Shown here: positions 1-8,049 of the stretch, piece by piece
Position numbering within the stretch: the first letter of the stretch is position 1
Layout: the number at the start of each line of letters is the position of its first letter
Notes under the pieces: generated by a model
The model's database searches: none
The model's input: only the letters and a program-made list of their open reading frames with translations
What the model was told of the DNA's origin: nothing
NCBI RefSeq assembly: GCF_013044505.1
Contig: NZ_JABERD010000053.1
Location: 1-53,399 of the forward strand
Direction: 5' to 3'
Source of the DNA: Streptomyces sp. S3(2020)
GTDB lineage: Bacteria; Actinomycetota; Actinomycetes; Streptomycetales; Streptomycetaceae
Length of the DNA: 53,399 bases
Position numbers and translations under genes: made by a program

Positions 1-1510
1 CCGGTAGGGCGGCCTCGGGCACGTCGGGGGTGGGCGCCGCGGGCTGGTCGGCCTCGGCCACTACGGGGGCGTCCGGGTCCGGCACGACCTGGGGTTCGGT
101 GGGCTCTGCGGGCTCGGCGTGCTCGACCAGGACAGGTGCGGGCTCGGCCACGACGACGGGCTCGGCGGGCTCGACGGGTTCGGCCACGACCACGGGCTCG
201 GCGGGCTGGGCGACCTCCGGACCGGAGGCTTCCGGTTCCGGTACGGTCCGCGGCTCGACAAGCTCGACAGGCTCGGGCGCGAGCGGCGCCTCAGAGGTCT
301 GCGCGAGGTCCGGCAGGGGCCCGGCAAGCGGGGTCTGATCGGCGTCGGGCACTACGGCGGGAGCCTGGGCCTGGGCGACGTCCGCCACCTCTGCCGCATC
401 CGGCACCTGGCCGGCACCGGCAGGATCCTCGGCGACCGGGCCCTGAACCGCCTCGGGGGCAGCCACCGCGCCCAGGACCGGCTCGGCGTCCGGAACCGGA
501 GCGACACCGACGTCCTGTCCCGCCGCACCGTCGGACTCGAAACCACCGACCTCGCCGGTCTCCGGCACGAAGCCGTCCGGCGTGTGCGCGGCGTCCGGGA
601 ACACCACCGGTCCCGGCACATTCACGTCGCCGTGAACGGCCTGGGCCTCCGGCGCGTAAGAATCTCCGGGGACACCCTCGGCACCCGGGAAGCCGTCGGC
701 CCCCGGCACGTCGGCCACGGGAAGTCCCTCGGACCCGGGGACGCCCCCGGCTTCCGGAGCGTGCTCGGCGATCACCGCCTCGCCGTACGCCACCCCGACG
801 TCCGGCACGCCGTCGGCGCCCACCATGACCTGCCCGGCGTACGCGTCCTCCTGAGGCTGCGGTACGCCGGTCGCGGCGACCGCCTCCGTCGCGAGGCGGG
901 CCACGGCGGCCTGGGCCGCTCCCACCGGCTCGGGGCTCTGTTCCGGCACCGGGACAACCGTTTCGGCAGCCGGGGCCATGGTGCCCACCGGAGCCGGGGC
1001 GCCCCAAGGGGCCGCGCCCTGGGGGGACATCTCGCGCAGTGGTTGCGGGACATCGAGGTACTCGGGGCCCGCGGTGGGCGGGCCCGACTGGCGGACCGGC
1101 GCGCCCGCGGGGCCGCGGTCGGCGAGGGAGCGGACCGGGCTGGCGGAGGCGTCGGGGATGGGCGGGCCGAGGTGCAGGGGCCGGCGCGGGGTGATCGGCG
1201 GGATCGGCAGCGACGGGGCGGCCACCGGGTCGGGCGCGCGGACCGCACTGAGGTCGTGCGCGCCGCTGTCGCGGCCGGACATCTCGTGCGGGCCGGGCGC
1301 GTGGACCGTCTCGACGACCGGCTCCGGCGCCGGTGGGGCGACCTCGTTGCCCCATGCGCCTTGGGCGCCGGGCAGCAGCAACAGGTCTTCGTCCTCGGCG
1401 GTGGTCTCGGAGAGGTAGGTGTACGCACCGTGCGCGGGAACGCCCGGCTGTTCCACCATGCCTGCGTTCTCCGGCAGTCCCTCGCCCGGGACCTGGCCGG
1501 TGTCGGTCAT
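1..1510 (-). CDS. N-terminal part of a very long Pro/Ala/Glu-rich protein, probable CobT extension (partial)
   Basis: The frame is open from the ATG at 1510, preceded by a GAGGGG ribosome site, to the left window edge, giving at least 503 residues without a stop. The translation is low complexity and acidic. It begins MTDTGQVPGEGLPENAG, then becomes Pro/Ala/Val/Glu-rich, with collagen-like VPG-x-x-G steps around 650-760 and repeats such as PVVVAEP and AEPVEPAEP at 1-250. No catalytic domain lies inside the window. The gene sits next to cobL. From memory, Streptomyces species carry at this place an oversized nicotinate-nucleotide:dimethylbenzimidazole phosphoribosyltransferase (CobT) with a long disordered N-terminus, so I infer that identity from context only. 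Large opposite-strand ORFs here are shadows of the biased codons. Confidence 0.6.
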   Translation of the reverse strand, partial: MTDTGQVPGEGLPENAGMVEQPGVPAHGAYTYLSETTAEDEDLLLLPGAQGAWGNEVAPPAPEPVVETVHAPGPHEMSGRDSGAHDLSAVRAPDPVAAPSLPIPPITPRRPLHLGPPIPDASASPVRSLADRGPAGAPVRQSGPPTAGPEYLDVPQPLREMSPQGAAPWGAPAPVGTMAPAAETVVPVPEQSPEPVGAAQAAVARLATEAVAATGVPQPQEDAYAGQVMVGADGVPDVGVAYGEAVIAEHAPEAGGVPGSEGLPVADVPGADGFPGAEGVPGDSYAPEAQAVHGDVNVPGPVVFPDAAHTPDGFVPETGEVGGFESDGAAGQDVGVAPVPDAEPVLGAVAAPEAVQGPVAEDPAGAGQVPDAAEVADVAQAQAPAVVPDADQTPLAGPLPDLAQTSEAPLAPEPVELVEPRTVPEPEASGPEVAQPAEPVVVAEPVEPAEPVVVAEPAPVLVEHAEPAEPTEPQVVPDPDAPVVAEADQPAAPTPDVPEAALP

Positions 1511-1876
1511 GCGTACCCCTCGCCCATCGGTTAGTGCTTCTACGACCAGCTCACCGGGGACGGCGCACCGACCGCCCCCGCAGTGAAGAACGAGCGTGCG
1601 TGCCCAGCGGCACGAACGGCCCGCCGAGAAAGACGACAAAGCCATTAACTGGCATTGTCCCGGCCGTTCCCCCATCGCGACAGCTTGATCCGCGACGGCC
1701 CGCTGTGGACTGCGCCACGTTGCGCGTCCTCCGGTTCTGCCGTACCACACCCACCCCAAAACGGGCGCGTTTTCCGGACATTGACGAACGAAAGGCCGGT
1801 CCACCGGAGCGGTACAACAGTCGGCCAGCCTACCGCGCGCAGTACGACAACAGGATCACGGGACCAACAAATGGGG
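1511..1876. other. intergenic region between cobL and the CobT-like gene
   Basis: This 366-bp stretch contains no ORF with convincing codon use. It presumably holds the promoter of the leftward gene starting at 1510. I looked for a cobalamin riboswitch, expected near B12 genes, and could not recognise its conserved B12 box. I see no clear terminator hairpin. Confidence 0.5.
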
Positions 1877-3088
1877 TCACGTCGCGCGGTCCGGCAGAAC
1901 CCCGCTGAGCAGGAACGCTACGCTCCGCTCCTTCTCCGTCCAGGCCCGTGTGTCGAGTTCGACGGACTGGATCAGGGCGCACTCGACGTGGTAGCCGTGT
2001 TCGGTCAGGTCACGGCCGACGAGCTCGGCCTCGTCGCGGGTCATGGCGTGGGCGACGATGCCCTGCGGGCGGCGGTCGGCGACCGCGGAGACCACGGCCG
2101 CTCCCCCGCCCCCGACGCGAACGACGTCGGGCTCGGGGAAGTTCTCCAGGACGTGCGGGGCGGTGCCGCGCACGATCTGGAGCTGGACGCCGAAGCGGCG
2201 GGCGGCGGCGTCGGTGCGGCCGCAGGCGACGAGGTCCCGGTCGACGGCGATGACGGCGGCACCGGCCCGGGCGGCCTCGACGGCGAAGGCGCCGCTGCCG
2301 CAGCCGATGTCCCACACGAGGTCGCCGACGCGCGGGCCGAGGCGGGCGAGTTGGGCCGCGCGCAGCAGATCCGTCTCGCCCTCGCCGAGCGGACCGTCGT
2401 ACGCCTCGGCGGGCAGTGCCCAGCCGCGCGGCCCGGCGGCCGGCTCGCGGCCGGAGATCCAGCCGCCGCCCTCCACCGCGCTCACCGGTCCGCCGATGAC
2501 GATGACGACGTTCGGGTCGCGCCAGATGTGGTCGGCGGCCTTGTCGGAGGTGAGGATCGTGACCCGTTCGCCCTCGGTACCGAGTCCCTCGCAGATGACG
2601 AAGGTGCGGTGGACGCCCTCCATCAGCAGGCCGAGTTCGGCGGGCCCCGCGCCGGGTGAGGTGAGGACGGCGACCTTGGTGTGGGCGCGGCATACGTTCA
2701 CCGCGCGTCGCAGGGTGCGCCGGTGTGCGACGACCACCTGTGCGTCGTCCCAGGGCATGCCGGCGCGGGCGAAGGCGGCGGCGACCGAGGAGACGGCGGG
2801 GACGACCTCGACCTCCAGGCCGAACTCGGGGGCGCGCAGGGTGCGTACGACTCCGAAGAACCCGGGGTCCCCGTCGGCGAACACGACCGCGGTGCCTCGA
2901 TGTCCCGCGATCCGGCGGGCGGCCAGCGAGACGCTGCCGAGACGGATGCGTTCGGCGGTGGCCGGCACCTCGGGCAGGGCCAGGTGGTGGGGGGTGCCCG
3001 CGACCAGCGTGGCCGCGCCGAGGGCGGAACGTGCCGCGGCGGTCAGCGGCGAGCCGTCCCAGCCGATCACCGTCACCCGGTCGGCCAT
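1877..3088 (-). CDS. cobL: precorrin-6Y C5,15-methyltransferase (decarboxylating), CbiE/CbiT fusion
   Basis: This 403-residue protein has the size of a CobL fusion. Residues about 1-200 form the CbiE-type tetrapyrrole methylase half, starting MADRVTVIGWDG and containing FADGDPGFFG. Residues about 215-400 form the CbiT half with the Rossmann SAM motif VWDIGCGSGAFAVEAAR near residue 260. The family methylates precorrin-6Y at C5 and C15 with S-adenosylmethionine and decarboxylates the acetate side chain, in cytosolic corrin synthesis. The ATG start at 3088 gives the expected N-terminus. The next gene downstream on the same strand is the presumed cobT, consistent with a cobalamin cluster continuing to the left. 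No frameshift is seen. Confidence 0.93.
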   Translation of the reverse strand: MADRVTVIGWDGSPLTAAARSALGAATLVAGTPHHLALPEVPATAERIRLGSVSLAARRIAGHRGTAVVFADGDPGFFGVVRTLRAPEFGLEVEVVPAVSSVAAAFARAGMPWDDAQVVVAHRRTLRRAVNVCRAHTKVAVLTSPGAGPAELGLLMEGVHRTFVICEGLGTEGERVTILTSDKAADHIWRDPNVVIVIGGPVSAVEGGGWISGREPAAGPRGWALPAEAYDGPLGEGETDLLRAAQLARLGPRVGDLVWDIGCGSGAFAVEAARAGAAVIAVDRDLVACGRTDAAARRFGVQLQIVRGTAPHVLENFPEPDVVRVGGGGAAVVSAVADRRPQGIVAHAMTRDEAELVGRDLTEHGYHVECALIQSVELDTRAWTEKERSVAFLLSGVLPDRAT

Positions 3089-3192
3089 CTTCGTCAGTCT
3101 CCAGAGGGTTTGCGCAGGTCGTCAGGGGCGGGTTCCGTGAGGGTACCTGGTCGACCCGGCGAACACGGCGGCGGACCCCTTGGCCCTCTGGT

Positions 3193-3831
3193 TCAGTTCC
3201 AGTCGCCGTACGAGGTGAAACCGTCGGAGTCGGTCAGCTGCTCTCCCGCGCTCTCGACGTCCTCCGGCAGCAGGCTCCAGACGATGAAGTCGGTACGGAC
3301 GTCGGTCCAGGTGCCGTCCTCGGTGCGGACATGCGCTATGCAGGCGTTGCGCAGGACGCCCTCGCTGATGCAGCCGATCTTCTGGGCGACCTGCTGGGAG
3401 GCGGTGTTGTCGGCCGCCGTGCGCAGCTCTATGCGCTCGAACTTCTGGTCCGTGAACAGCCACTGGGCGGTGGCGAGCGCCGCCTCGGAGGCGTAGCCCT
3501 CGCCGCGGGCCCAGGGGGCGATGATGTACGACAGTTCGGTGGAGCGGATGTACCAGTTCGTCTTGGTCAGCTGGACGATGCCCACCAGCCGCTGGGTGAG
3601 GAACTCCGTGACGGCGAGGTCGAGTCCGCGGCCGGCCTCGCGTTCGGTGGGCGCGTGGTCGGTGATCCAGCTGCGGGCGCCGTCCTCGCCGAAGGGCTGG
3701 GGCACGTGGGTCCAGGCGGCGACCTGCTCGTCGTTCATCATCTCGGCCAGCGCGGGCACGTCGTCCTCGTCGAGGGCACGCAGCACCAACCGCTCCGTGC
3801 TGATGGAGATGTTGGGGAAGGTGCTAGTCAT
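3193..3831 (-). CDS. GNAT family N-acetyltransferase (RimJ/RimL-like)
   Basis: The protein has 212 residues from the ATG at 3831, which is preceded by a GGAG site. An upstream in-frame ATG at 3933 would add a non-conserved tail. The N-terminus STERLVLRALDEDDVPALAEM is typical of the RimJ/RimL branch of the GNAT fold. The acetyl-CoA loop region is WARGEGYASEAALATAQWLF, followed by ERIELRTAADNTASQQVAQK, where residues deeper in the fold contact CoA. Such enzymes move acetyl groups from acetyl-CoA to protein N-termini or small amines, and the acceptor cannot be told from sequence. It is probably transcribed alone between cobL and metQ. Confidence 0.85.
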   Translation of the reverse strand: MTSTFPNISISTERLVLRALDEDDVPALAEMMNDEQVAAWTHVPQPFGEDGARSWITDHAPTEREAGRGLDLAVTEFLTQRLVGIVQLTKTNWYIRSTELSYIIAPWARGEGYASEAALATAQWLFTDQKFERIELRTAADNTASQQVAQKIGCISEGVLRNACIAHVRTEDGTWTDVRTDFIVWSLLPEDVESAGEQLTDSDGFTSYGDWN

Positions 3832-3923
3832 GCGCCGCTCCGTAACCTTCGGAAAACCTGCAAGTCCTGCCGGGCTCCTGCTGAACTGCCCAGCATGCAG
3901 CATGAAAGCACTCAACTGCACGG

Positions 3924-3956
3924 CAGGGCCCACTCGGGGTGAGCGAGTGGACCCTG
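3924..3956 (-). terminator. hairpin terminator after metQ
   Basis: Arms at 3924-3936 and 3944-3956 pair over 13 positions with one mismatch (C29/A51 within the block) around a 7-base loop. The hairpin lies 34 bp beyond the metQ stop codon. No long T-run follows, which is common for Streptomyces terminators. Confidence 0.6.
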
Positions 3957-3989
3957 TGCGTGGCGATACGCGGTATACGCGCCGTCGGC

Positions 3990-4823
3990 TCAGAAGGACG
4001 CGATGACGGAGCCGTCGTACTTGTCCTCGATGAACTTCTTGACCTCGTCCGAGGTGAGGAGCTCGGCGAGCTTCTTCACGCGCGGGTCGTCCTCGTTGCC
4101 GTCCTTGACCGCGAGGAAGTTGCCGTACGGGTTGTCCGTCGCGGACTCCAGCACGAGGGCGTCCTTCGCGGGCGAGAGGTCGGCCTCGATGGCGTAGTTG
4201 CCGTTGATGACCGCGGCGTCGACGTCGTCCAGGGAGCGCGGGGTCTGGGCCGCCTCCAGCTCCTTGAACTCGAGGTTCTTGGGGTTCTCGGTGATGTCGG
4301 CGGGGGTCGCGTCGTTGCCCACGCCGTCCTTGAGGGTGATGATCCCGTTGGCGTCGAGCAGCTTGAGGGCGCGGGCCTCGTTGACACTGTCGTTCGGGAC
4401 GGCGATCGTCGCACCGCTCTTGAGGGCGTCGGCGCTCTTCACCTTGTTCGAGTAGAGGCCGAGCGGCTCCAGGTGGACCGTCACGACGGGCACGATGTGG
4501 GTGCCGTTCTTCTTGTTGAAGTCGTCGAGGTACGGCTGGTTCTGGAAGTAGTTGGCGTCCACCGAACCGTCTTCGGTCGCCGTGTTCGGCGTGACGTAGT
4601 CCGTGAACTCCTTGACCTCCAGGTCGAGTCCCGCCTTCTTCGCCAGGTTGTCCTTGACGTAGGTGAGGATCTCGGCGTGCGGGACGGGGCTCGCGGCGAC
4701 GACCAGCGGGCCGCTGGTGTCCGAGGAACCCGCGGAGTCGTTCTCCGAGCCGCAGGCGGTGAGCCCGAAGGTGAGGGCGCCGGCGGCGAGTACGGCGGTG
4801 GTGAGCTTTGCGGTGTTACGCAC
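3990..4823 (-). CDS. metQ: methionine ABC transporter substrate-binding lipoprotein
   Basis: This 277-residue protein starts with a basic, hydrophobic signal ending in the lipobox LTAC (Cys at about residue 24), so it should be lipid-anchored outside the membrane. The mature part is an NLPA/MetQ-family binding protein: VVAASPVPHAEILTYVKDNL, FTDYVTPNTATEDGSVDANY and NQPYLDDFNKKNGTHIVPV follow the family pattern. It would capture methionine, possibly both D- and L-forms, and deliver it to MetI. It is the last gene of a metN-metI-metQ operon, 69 bp after metI, and is followed by a strong hairpin. A close NLPA paralogue with another ligand cannot be excluded, but the operon makes methionine most likely. 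Confidence 0.9.
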   Translation of the reverse strand: MRNTAKLTTAVLAAGALTFGLTACGSENDSAGSSDTSGPLVVAASPVPHAEILTYVKDNLAKKAGLDLEVKEFTDYVTPNTATEDGSVDANYFQNQPYLDDFNKKNGTHIVPVVTVHLEPLGLYSNKVKSADALKSGATIAVPNDSVNEARALKLLDANGIITLKDGVGNDATPADITENPKNLEFKELEAAQTPRSLDDVDAAVINGNYAIEADLSPAKDALVLESATDNPYGNFLAVKDGNEDDPRVKKLAELLTSDEVKKFIEDKYDGSVIASF

Positions 4824-4892
4824 GAAAAGTGCCTTTCCTTTTGGGCAGAGCGTCCCCGCGGAGGGTGTGCGGGGAAGTTTTTGGGGGGTGGG

Positions 4893-5618
4893 TCAGACGG
4901 TCTTGGTGTCCGCCGTCGCGGCCTTCAGCAGCCGCAGCCTCGGTGCCGGACCACCGCGTCCACCGCGGCTGTGCAGCGAGCGGGCGGCGTAGTCGCCGGC
5001 GAACTGGATCAGCGAGATGACGACCGCGAGGATCGCGACGGTGATCCACATGAGCTCGGTCTCGAAGCGCTGGTAGCCGTAGCGGATGGCGATGTCGCCG
5101 AGGCCGCCGGCGCCGACGGTGCCGGCCATGGCGGAGTAGCCGATGAGGGCGACGATCGTGGTCGTGGTGCTGGCGATCAGCGAGGGCAGCGACTCCGGTA
5201 CGAGGACCTTGCGGACGATCGTCCAGGTGTTGCCGCCCATCGACTGCACGGCCTCCACGAGTCCGCCGTCCACTTCGCGGACCGCCGTCTCGACCAGGCG
5301 CGCGAAGAACGGGATGGCGCCGATGGCGAGCGGCACGATCGCGGCCTCGCGGCCGATGGTCGTGCCGGTGAGGGAGCGGGTGAAGCCCATCAGCGCGACC
5401 ATCAGGATGATGAACGGCATCGAGCGGGCCACGTTCACGACCTGCCCGATGACCTTCTGCGCGACGATGTTCTGGAGCAGTCCGCCGCGGTCGGTGAGGA
5501 CGAGGAGGATGCCGAGCGGGAGGCCGCCGACGACGGCGATGAGGGTGGACCAGCCGACCATGTAGAGGGTGTCCCAACACGCCTGCTCCAGCAGGGGCTG
5601 CATCTCGGACCAGGTCAC
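4893..5618 (-). CDS. metI: methionine ABC transporter permease
   Basis: This 241-residue integral membrane protein has about five to six hydrophobic segments, beginning with LYMVGWSTLIAVVGGLPLGI. The MetI-type permease signature is present at REVDGGLVEAVQSMGGNTW, the EAA-like loop that contacts the ATPase, followed by the stretch of residues containing SLPSLIASTTTTIVALIGYS. Its ATG overlaps the metN stop codon by 4 bp (ATGA), so translation is probably coupled. It forms the membrane channel of the methionine importer with MetN and MetQ. Confidence 0.93.
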   Translation of the reverse strand: MTWSEMQPLLEQACWDTLYMVGWSTLIAVVGGLPLGILLVLTDRGGLLQNIVAQKVIGQVVNVARSMPFIILMVALMGFTRSLTGTTIGREAAIVPLAIGAIPFFARLVETAVREVDGGLVEAVQSMGGNTWTIVRKVLVPESLPSLIASTTTTIVALIGYSAMAGTVGAGGLGDIAIRYGYQRFETELMWITVAILAVVISLIQFAGDYAARSLHSRGGRGGPAPRLRLLKAATADTKTV

Positions 5619-6658
5619 TTGGCACCGTCCTTCACCAGCAGGGGCTCCTGATCCGAAGCGCCCACGACATCGATCTGAAGACCCTGTTCGCGCAGGAAAC
5701 CGATCGGCACGACGTTGTCCTCGTAGCGGCCGGGCAGTTCGATGCGCATCCGGCCGACCTGGAGGCCGCCGACGGTGTCGATGGCGGCGCCGAGGATCGA
5801 GATGTCGATGTTGTACGTGCGCGACAGCTGGGAGATGACCGGCTGGGTCGCGGCCTCGCCGTGGAAGGTGACGTCGATGACGGTGCGGTCGTCGCCGGTG
5901 GCCTCGCCGCCGACCGGGAAGAGCGCGGTGGCGAGCTCGGAGCCGGGGGTGGCGAGGAGTTCGCTGACCGTGCCGGACTCGACGATGCGGCCGTTCTCCA
6001 TCAGGGCGGCGGAGTCGCAGATCGACTTCACGACGTCCATCTCGTGGGTGATGAGGAGGACGGTGAGGCCGAGCTGGCGGTTCAGGTCGCGCAGCAGCTG
6101 GAGGATCGAGCGGGTGGTCTCCGGGTCGAGGGCGCTGGTGGCCTCGTCGGAGAGCAGGACCTTGGGGTCGCCGGCCAGGGCGCGGGCGATGCCGACGCGC
6201 TGCTTCTGGCCGCCGGAGAGCTGGGCGGGGTAGGCCTTGGCCTTGTCGGAGAGACCGACGAGGTCGAGGAGTTCGAGGGCCTTGCGGGAGCGGTCCTTGC
6301 CGGACGTGCCGAGGATCTCGAGCGGCAGCTCGACGTTGTCCTGGACGGTCCGGGAGGACAGCAGGTTGAAGTGCTGGAAGACCATGCCGATCCGGCTGCG
6401 GGCCTGGCGCAGTTCCCGGCCGGCCCGCGGACCGCGGCCCGCGAGGGCGGTGAGGTCCTGGCCGGCGACGGTGACCGTCCCGGCCGTGGGCTTCTCCAGC
6501 AGGTTGACGCAGCGGATGAGCGAGGACTTGCCGGCACCGGACTGGCCGATGACGCCGTAGACCTCGCCTTCGCGGACGTGGAGATCGACGCCGTCGAGGG
6601 CGGTGACCTCACGGCCGCGCGAGCGGTAGACCTTGGTCAGGCCCGAGGTGGTGATCAC
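5615..6658 (-). CDS. metN: methionine import ATP-binding protein
   Basis: From the GTG at 6658 (VITTSGLTKVYRSRG) the protein has 347 residues, the normal MetN length. The frame stays open to an ATG at 6739, but those extra residues look non-coding. It contains Walker A (GQSGAGKSSLIR), the ABC signature (LSGGQKQRVGIARAL), Walker B (VLLSDEATSALD) and the H-loop (LLITHEMD). The C-terminal ~100 residues form the NIL domain (VIDVTFHGEAATQPVISQL), which in this family binds methionine and inhibits transport when the cell is replete. It powers uptake together with MetI and MetQ. The operon is preceded by a promoter and a short Cys/Met-rich ORF (6821-6907). Confidence 0.93.
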   Translation of the reverse strand: MITTSGLTKVYRSRGREVTALDGVDLHVREGEVYGVIGQSGAGKSSLIRCVNLLEKPTAGTVTVAGQDLTALAGRGPRAGRELRQARSRIGMVFQHFNLLSSRTVQDNVELPLEILGTSGKDRSRKALELLDLVGLSDKAKAYPAQLSGGQKQRVGIARALAGDPKVLLSDEATSALDPETTRSILQLLRDLNRQLGLTVLLITHEMDVVKSICDSAALMENGRIVESGTVSELLATPGSELATALFPVGGEATGDDRTVIDVTFHGEAATQPVISQLSRTYNIDISILGAAIDTVGGLQVGRMRIELPGRYEDNVVPIGFLREQGLQIDVVGASDQEPLLVKDGAK

Positions 6659-6778
6659 TGGGATTCCATCACTGTCGAGTTCGTACGCGGGCGTGGGTGT
6701 GCCTTGGTACGAGAGAAACGGGTGTGCGCGGGGCAGCACGGTCGCATACGGCGGAACACGTACGGACAGGCCACGGCT

Positions 6779-6798
6779 GCTCGCTTCGGGGCGCGAGC
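6779..6798 (-). promoter_or_regulatory. hairpin in the metN leader
   Basis: A 6-bp GC-rich stem (6779-6784 with 6793-6798, 8-base loop) lies 22 bases after the stop of the leader ORF and 120 bases before the metN start. Two further weak pairings around CGTACG motifs are possible closer to metN. No T-run follows, so a simple intrinsic attenuator is not shown. Confidence 0.3.
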
Positions 6799-6820
6799 CA
6801 AGGGGTGGTGCGGGGGCCCT

Positions 6821-6907
6821 CTAGAAGGCGCACATTCGACACATACAGCGAGCACCGGGCGTCATGGTCGCCTCGGTCGCAAGGGTGCGGCTGCTCGTCG
6901 TGGTCAT
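6821..6907 (-). CDS. Cys/Met-rich leader ORF upstream of metNIQ
   Basis: A short ORF ends ..GARCMCRMCAF then TAG. Two in-frame ATGs are possible: 6907 (28 aa), lying 4 bases beyond a TACTGA -10 box and so suited to leaderless translation, or 6865 (14 aa, MTPGARCMCRMCAF), preceded by a GAGG-type ribosome site. Three Cys and two internal Met codons fall within the last eight residues, which is very unlike neighbouring coding sequence. Leaderless Cys-rich leader ORFs that act as cysteine-responsive attenuators are established in mycobacteria. By analogy this ORF may couple transporter expression to charged tRNA-Cys or tRNA-Met. The function is inferred. Confidence 0.5.
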   Translation of the reverse strand: MTTTSSRTLATEATMTPGARCMCRMCAF

Positions 6908-6911
6908 GGAA

Positions 6912-6940
6912 TCAGTAAAGCAGACGTACGGTCCTGACAA
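6912..6940 (-). promoter_or_regulatory. promoter of the metNIQ operon
   Basis: On the minus strand TTGTCA (6940-6935) is followed after exactly 17 bases by TACTGA (6917-6912). The expected transcription start falls at or next to the ATG at 6907, which would make the leader ORF leaderless. Confidence 0.5.
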
Positions 6941-6943
6941 AGT

Positions 6944-6970
6944 GCCGCTGTCCGCATCCTGGACAGCGGC
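6944..6970 (-). terminator. terminator of the HAD phosphatase gene
   Basis: A perfect 10-bp stem (6944-6953 with 6961-6970) with a 7-base loop begins 10 bp after the HAD gene stop and is followed on the minus strand by ACTTTGT. It insulates that gene from the met promoter immediately downstream. Confidence 0.7.
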
Positions 6971-6979
6971 GGACGGGGC

Positions 6980-7630
6980 TCAGCGGCGGCCGGAGATCTC
7001 CACTCCCCCGTCGGTGACCAGTGCCGACAAGGCCGCCAGGTTGTCGACGACGAGGTCCGCTTCGAGCTCGTGGGCCCGGTGGGTTGTGGCCAATGCCACG
7101 GTGGTCATCCCGGCGGCGCGGCCGGCCCTCAGGCCCGCGGGGGCGTCCTCGAAGACCACGCAGTGCGCCGGGTCGACGCCGAGTGCGCGGGCGGCCAGGA
7201 GGTAGGGCTCGGGGTCGGGCTTGCCGCGGGTCACGTCCTCGGCGGCGACGAGGGTCTTGGGCAGGATGCCGACGGCGTCGAGCCGGGCCTCGGCGAGGCG
7301 CCGGGTGGCGGAGGTGACGACGGCCCAGCGGTCGGCGGGCAGGGAGTCGAGGAAGGCCTTCGTCCCCGGCAGGAGCTGGGCGCCGCCGTTGGGCACGTCG
7401 TCCACCTCCAGCTGCTCGATCCGCGCGACCGCCGCCGGCACGACCTCGGCGGGCAGCAGGTCGGCGGCTATCTCGGCGGCGGTACGCCCGTGCAGCTCGA
7501 CCCGCGCGAACTCCTCGGCCGTGATCCCGTACTCCCCGGCCCACTGCCGCCAGCAGCGGTCCACGGAGGCGAGGGAGGAGACGAGGGTGCCGTCGTTGTC
7601 GAAGAGCAGGGCTTGTGCGTGGATCGTCAT
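6980..7630 (-). CDS. HAD-family phosphatase, sugar-phosphate type
   Basis: The 216-residue protein starts at the ATG at 7630 (MTIHAQALLFDNDGTLV). The upstream in-frame ATG at 7675 adds only basic residues. Motif I is LFDNDGTL, with both aspartates, motif II is VVTSATRRLAEARL, and motifs III/IV are GKPDPEPYLLAARALG and CVVFEDAPAGLRAGRAAG. A cap domain lies between residues about 16 and 85. This layout matches subfamily IA enzymes acting on small sugar or polyol phosphates, for example 2-deoxyglucose-6-phosphate or glycerol-3-phosphate phosphatases. The substrate is not predictable. It is monocistronic, divergent from the gene at 7696 and followed by a strong hairpin. Confidence 0.88.
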   Translation of the reverse strand: MTIHAQALLFDNDGTLVSSLASVDRCWRQWAGEYGITAEEFARVELHGRTAAEIAADLLPAEVVPAAVARIEQLEVDDVPNGGAQLLPGTKAFLDSLPADRWAVVTSATRRLAEARLDAVGILPKTLVAAEDVTRGKPDPEPYLLAARALGVDPAHCVVFEDAPAGLRAGRAAGMTTVALATTHRAHELEADLVVDNLAALSALVTDGGVEISGRR

Positions 7631-7695
7631 GGTCCCGACCCTACGGGGCCGCCGGGGCTTGCCGGACGGGGCCATGGGCGCCGATCATCGACGGC

Positions 7696-8037
7696 GTGAA
7701 TCCCGAGGTGAGCGCTTTCGTGAGCGAGGGTCCGCTGCCGGACCAGGAGGCCGACGAGGACGAGATCGAGCGGCGGGCAGGGCAGTTGGAGGCGATCCCG
7801 CGGCCCGTGTCCCTGGCGGAGGCGGCGGCTCTGGCGAGCTGCTTCGGGCCGGACGACTGCTACGGCGTGGCCTGGACACTGGCCCACCTGATCGAGACCG
7901 CCCCGGGCCCGGTGCCCACCGCGCGTCCCGCTCCGGACGCCGGGGCGCACGGGCGTGTCCGGCGCCGGGCCGTCGCTGCCGGGCTGGTTCCCGACGATGG
8001 GGCCGGGGGCGGGGACATCGGGTCCTTTGGCCCGTAA
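7696..8037 (+). CDS. small conserved-type hypothetical protein
   Basis: A 113-residue ORF from GTG at 7696 (VNPEVSAFVSEGPLPDQEA) shows GC-rich third positions through about residue 85. The most protein-like part is RPVSLAEAAALASCFGPDDCYGVAW plus the following helix TLAHLIETAPGPVP, suggesting a small helical domain. The C-terminal third is Arg/Gly-rich and less convincing. I do not recognise a family. It is divergent from the HAD phosphatase (65-bp gap) and followed after 12 bp by a membrane-protein gene. No strong ribosome site precedes the GTG, so the start is uncertain. Confidence 0.55.
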   Translation: MNPEVSAFVSEGPLPDQEADEDEIERRAGQLEAIPRPVSLAEAAALASCFGPDDCYGVAWTLAHLIETAPGPVPTARPAPDAGAHGRVRRRAVAAGLVPDDGAGGGDIGSFGP

Positions 8038-8049
8038 TAGGGTCGCTGC

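Noticed and set aside
119..1534. 471-residue plus-strand ORF over the left-end gene
   Set aside because: It is Arg/Gly/His-rich shadow sequence of the minus-strand low-complexity protein. The minus frame has a ribosome site and a typical start.
1511..1876. Cobalamin riboswitch near the B12 genes
   Set aside because: I could not find the conserved B12 box or the surrounding stems in either strand.
3939..5651. 570-residue plus-strand ORF
   Set aside because: It lies antisense to metQ and metI, has no recognisable domain and shows Val/Gly/Asp codon shadow composition.
6659..6820. SAM riboswitch upstream of metN
   Set aside because: Expected actinobacterial need, but no recognisable SAM-I/IV core. 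The short leader ORF fits the sequence better.
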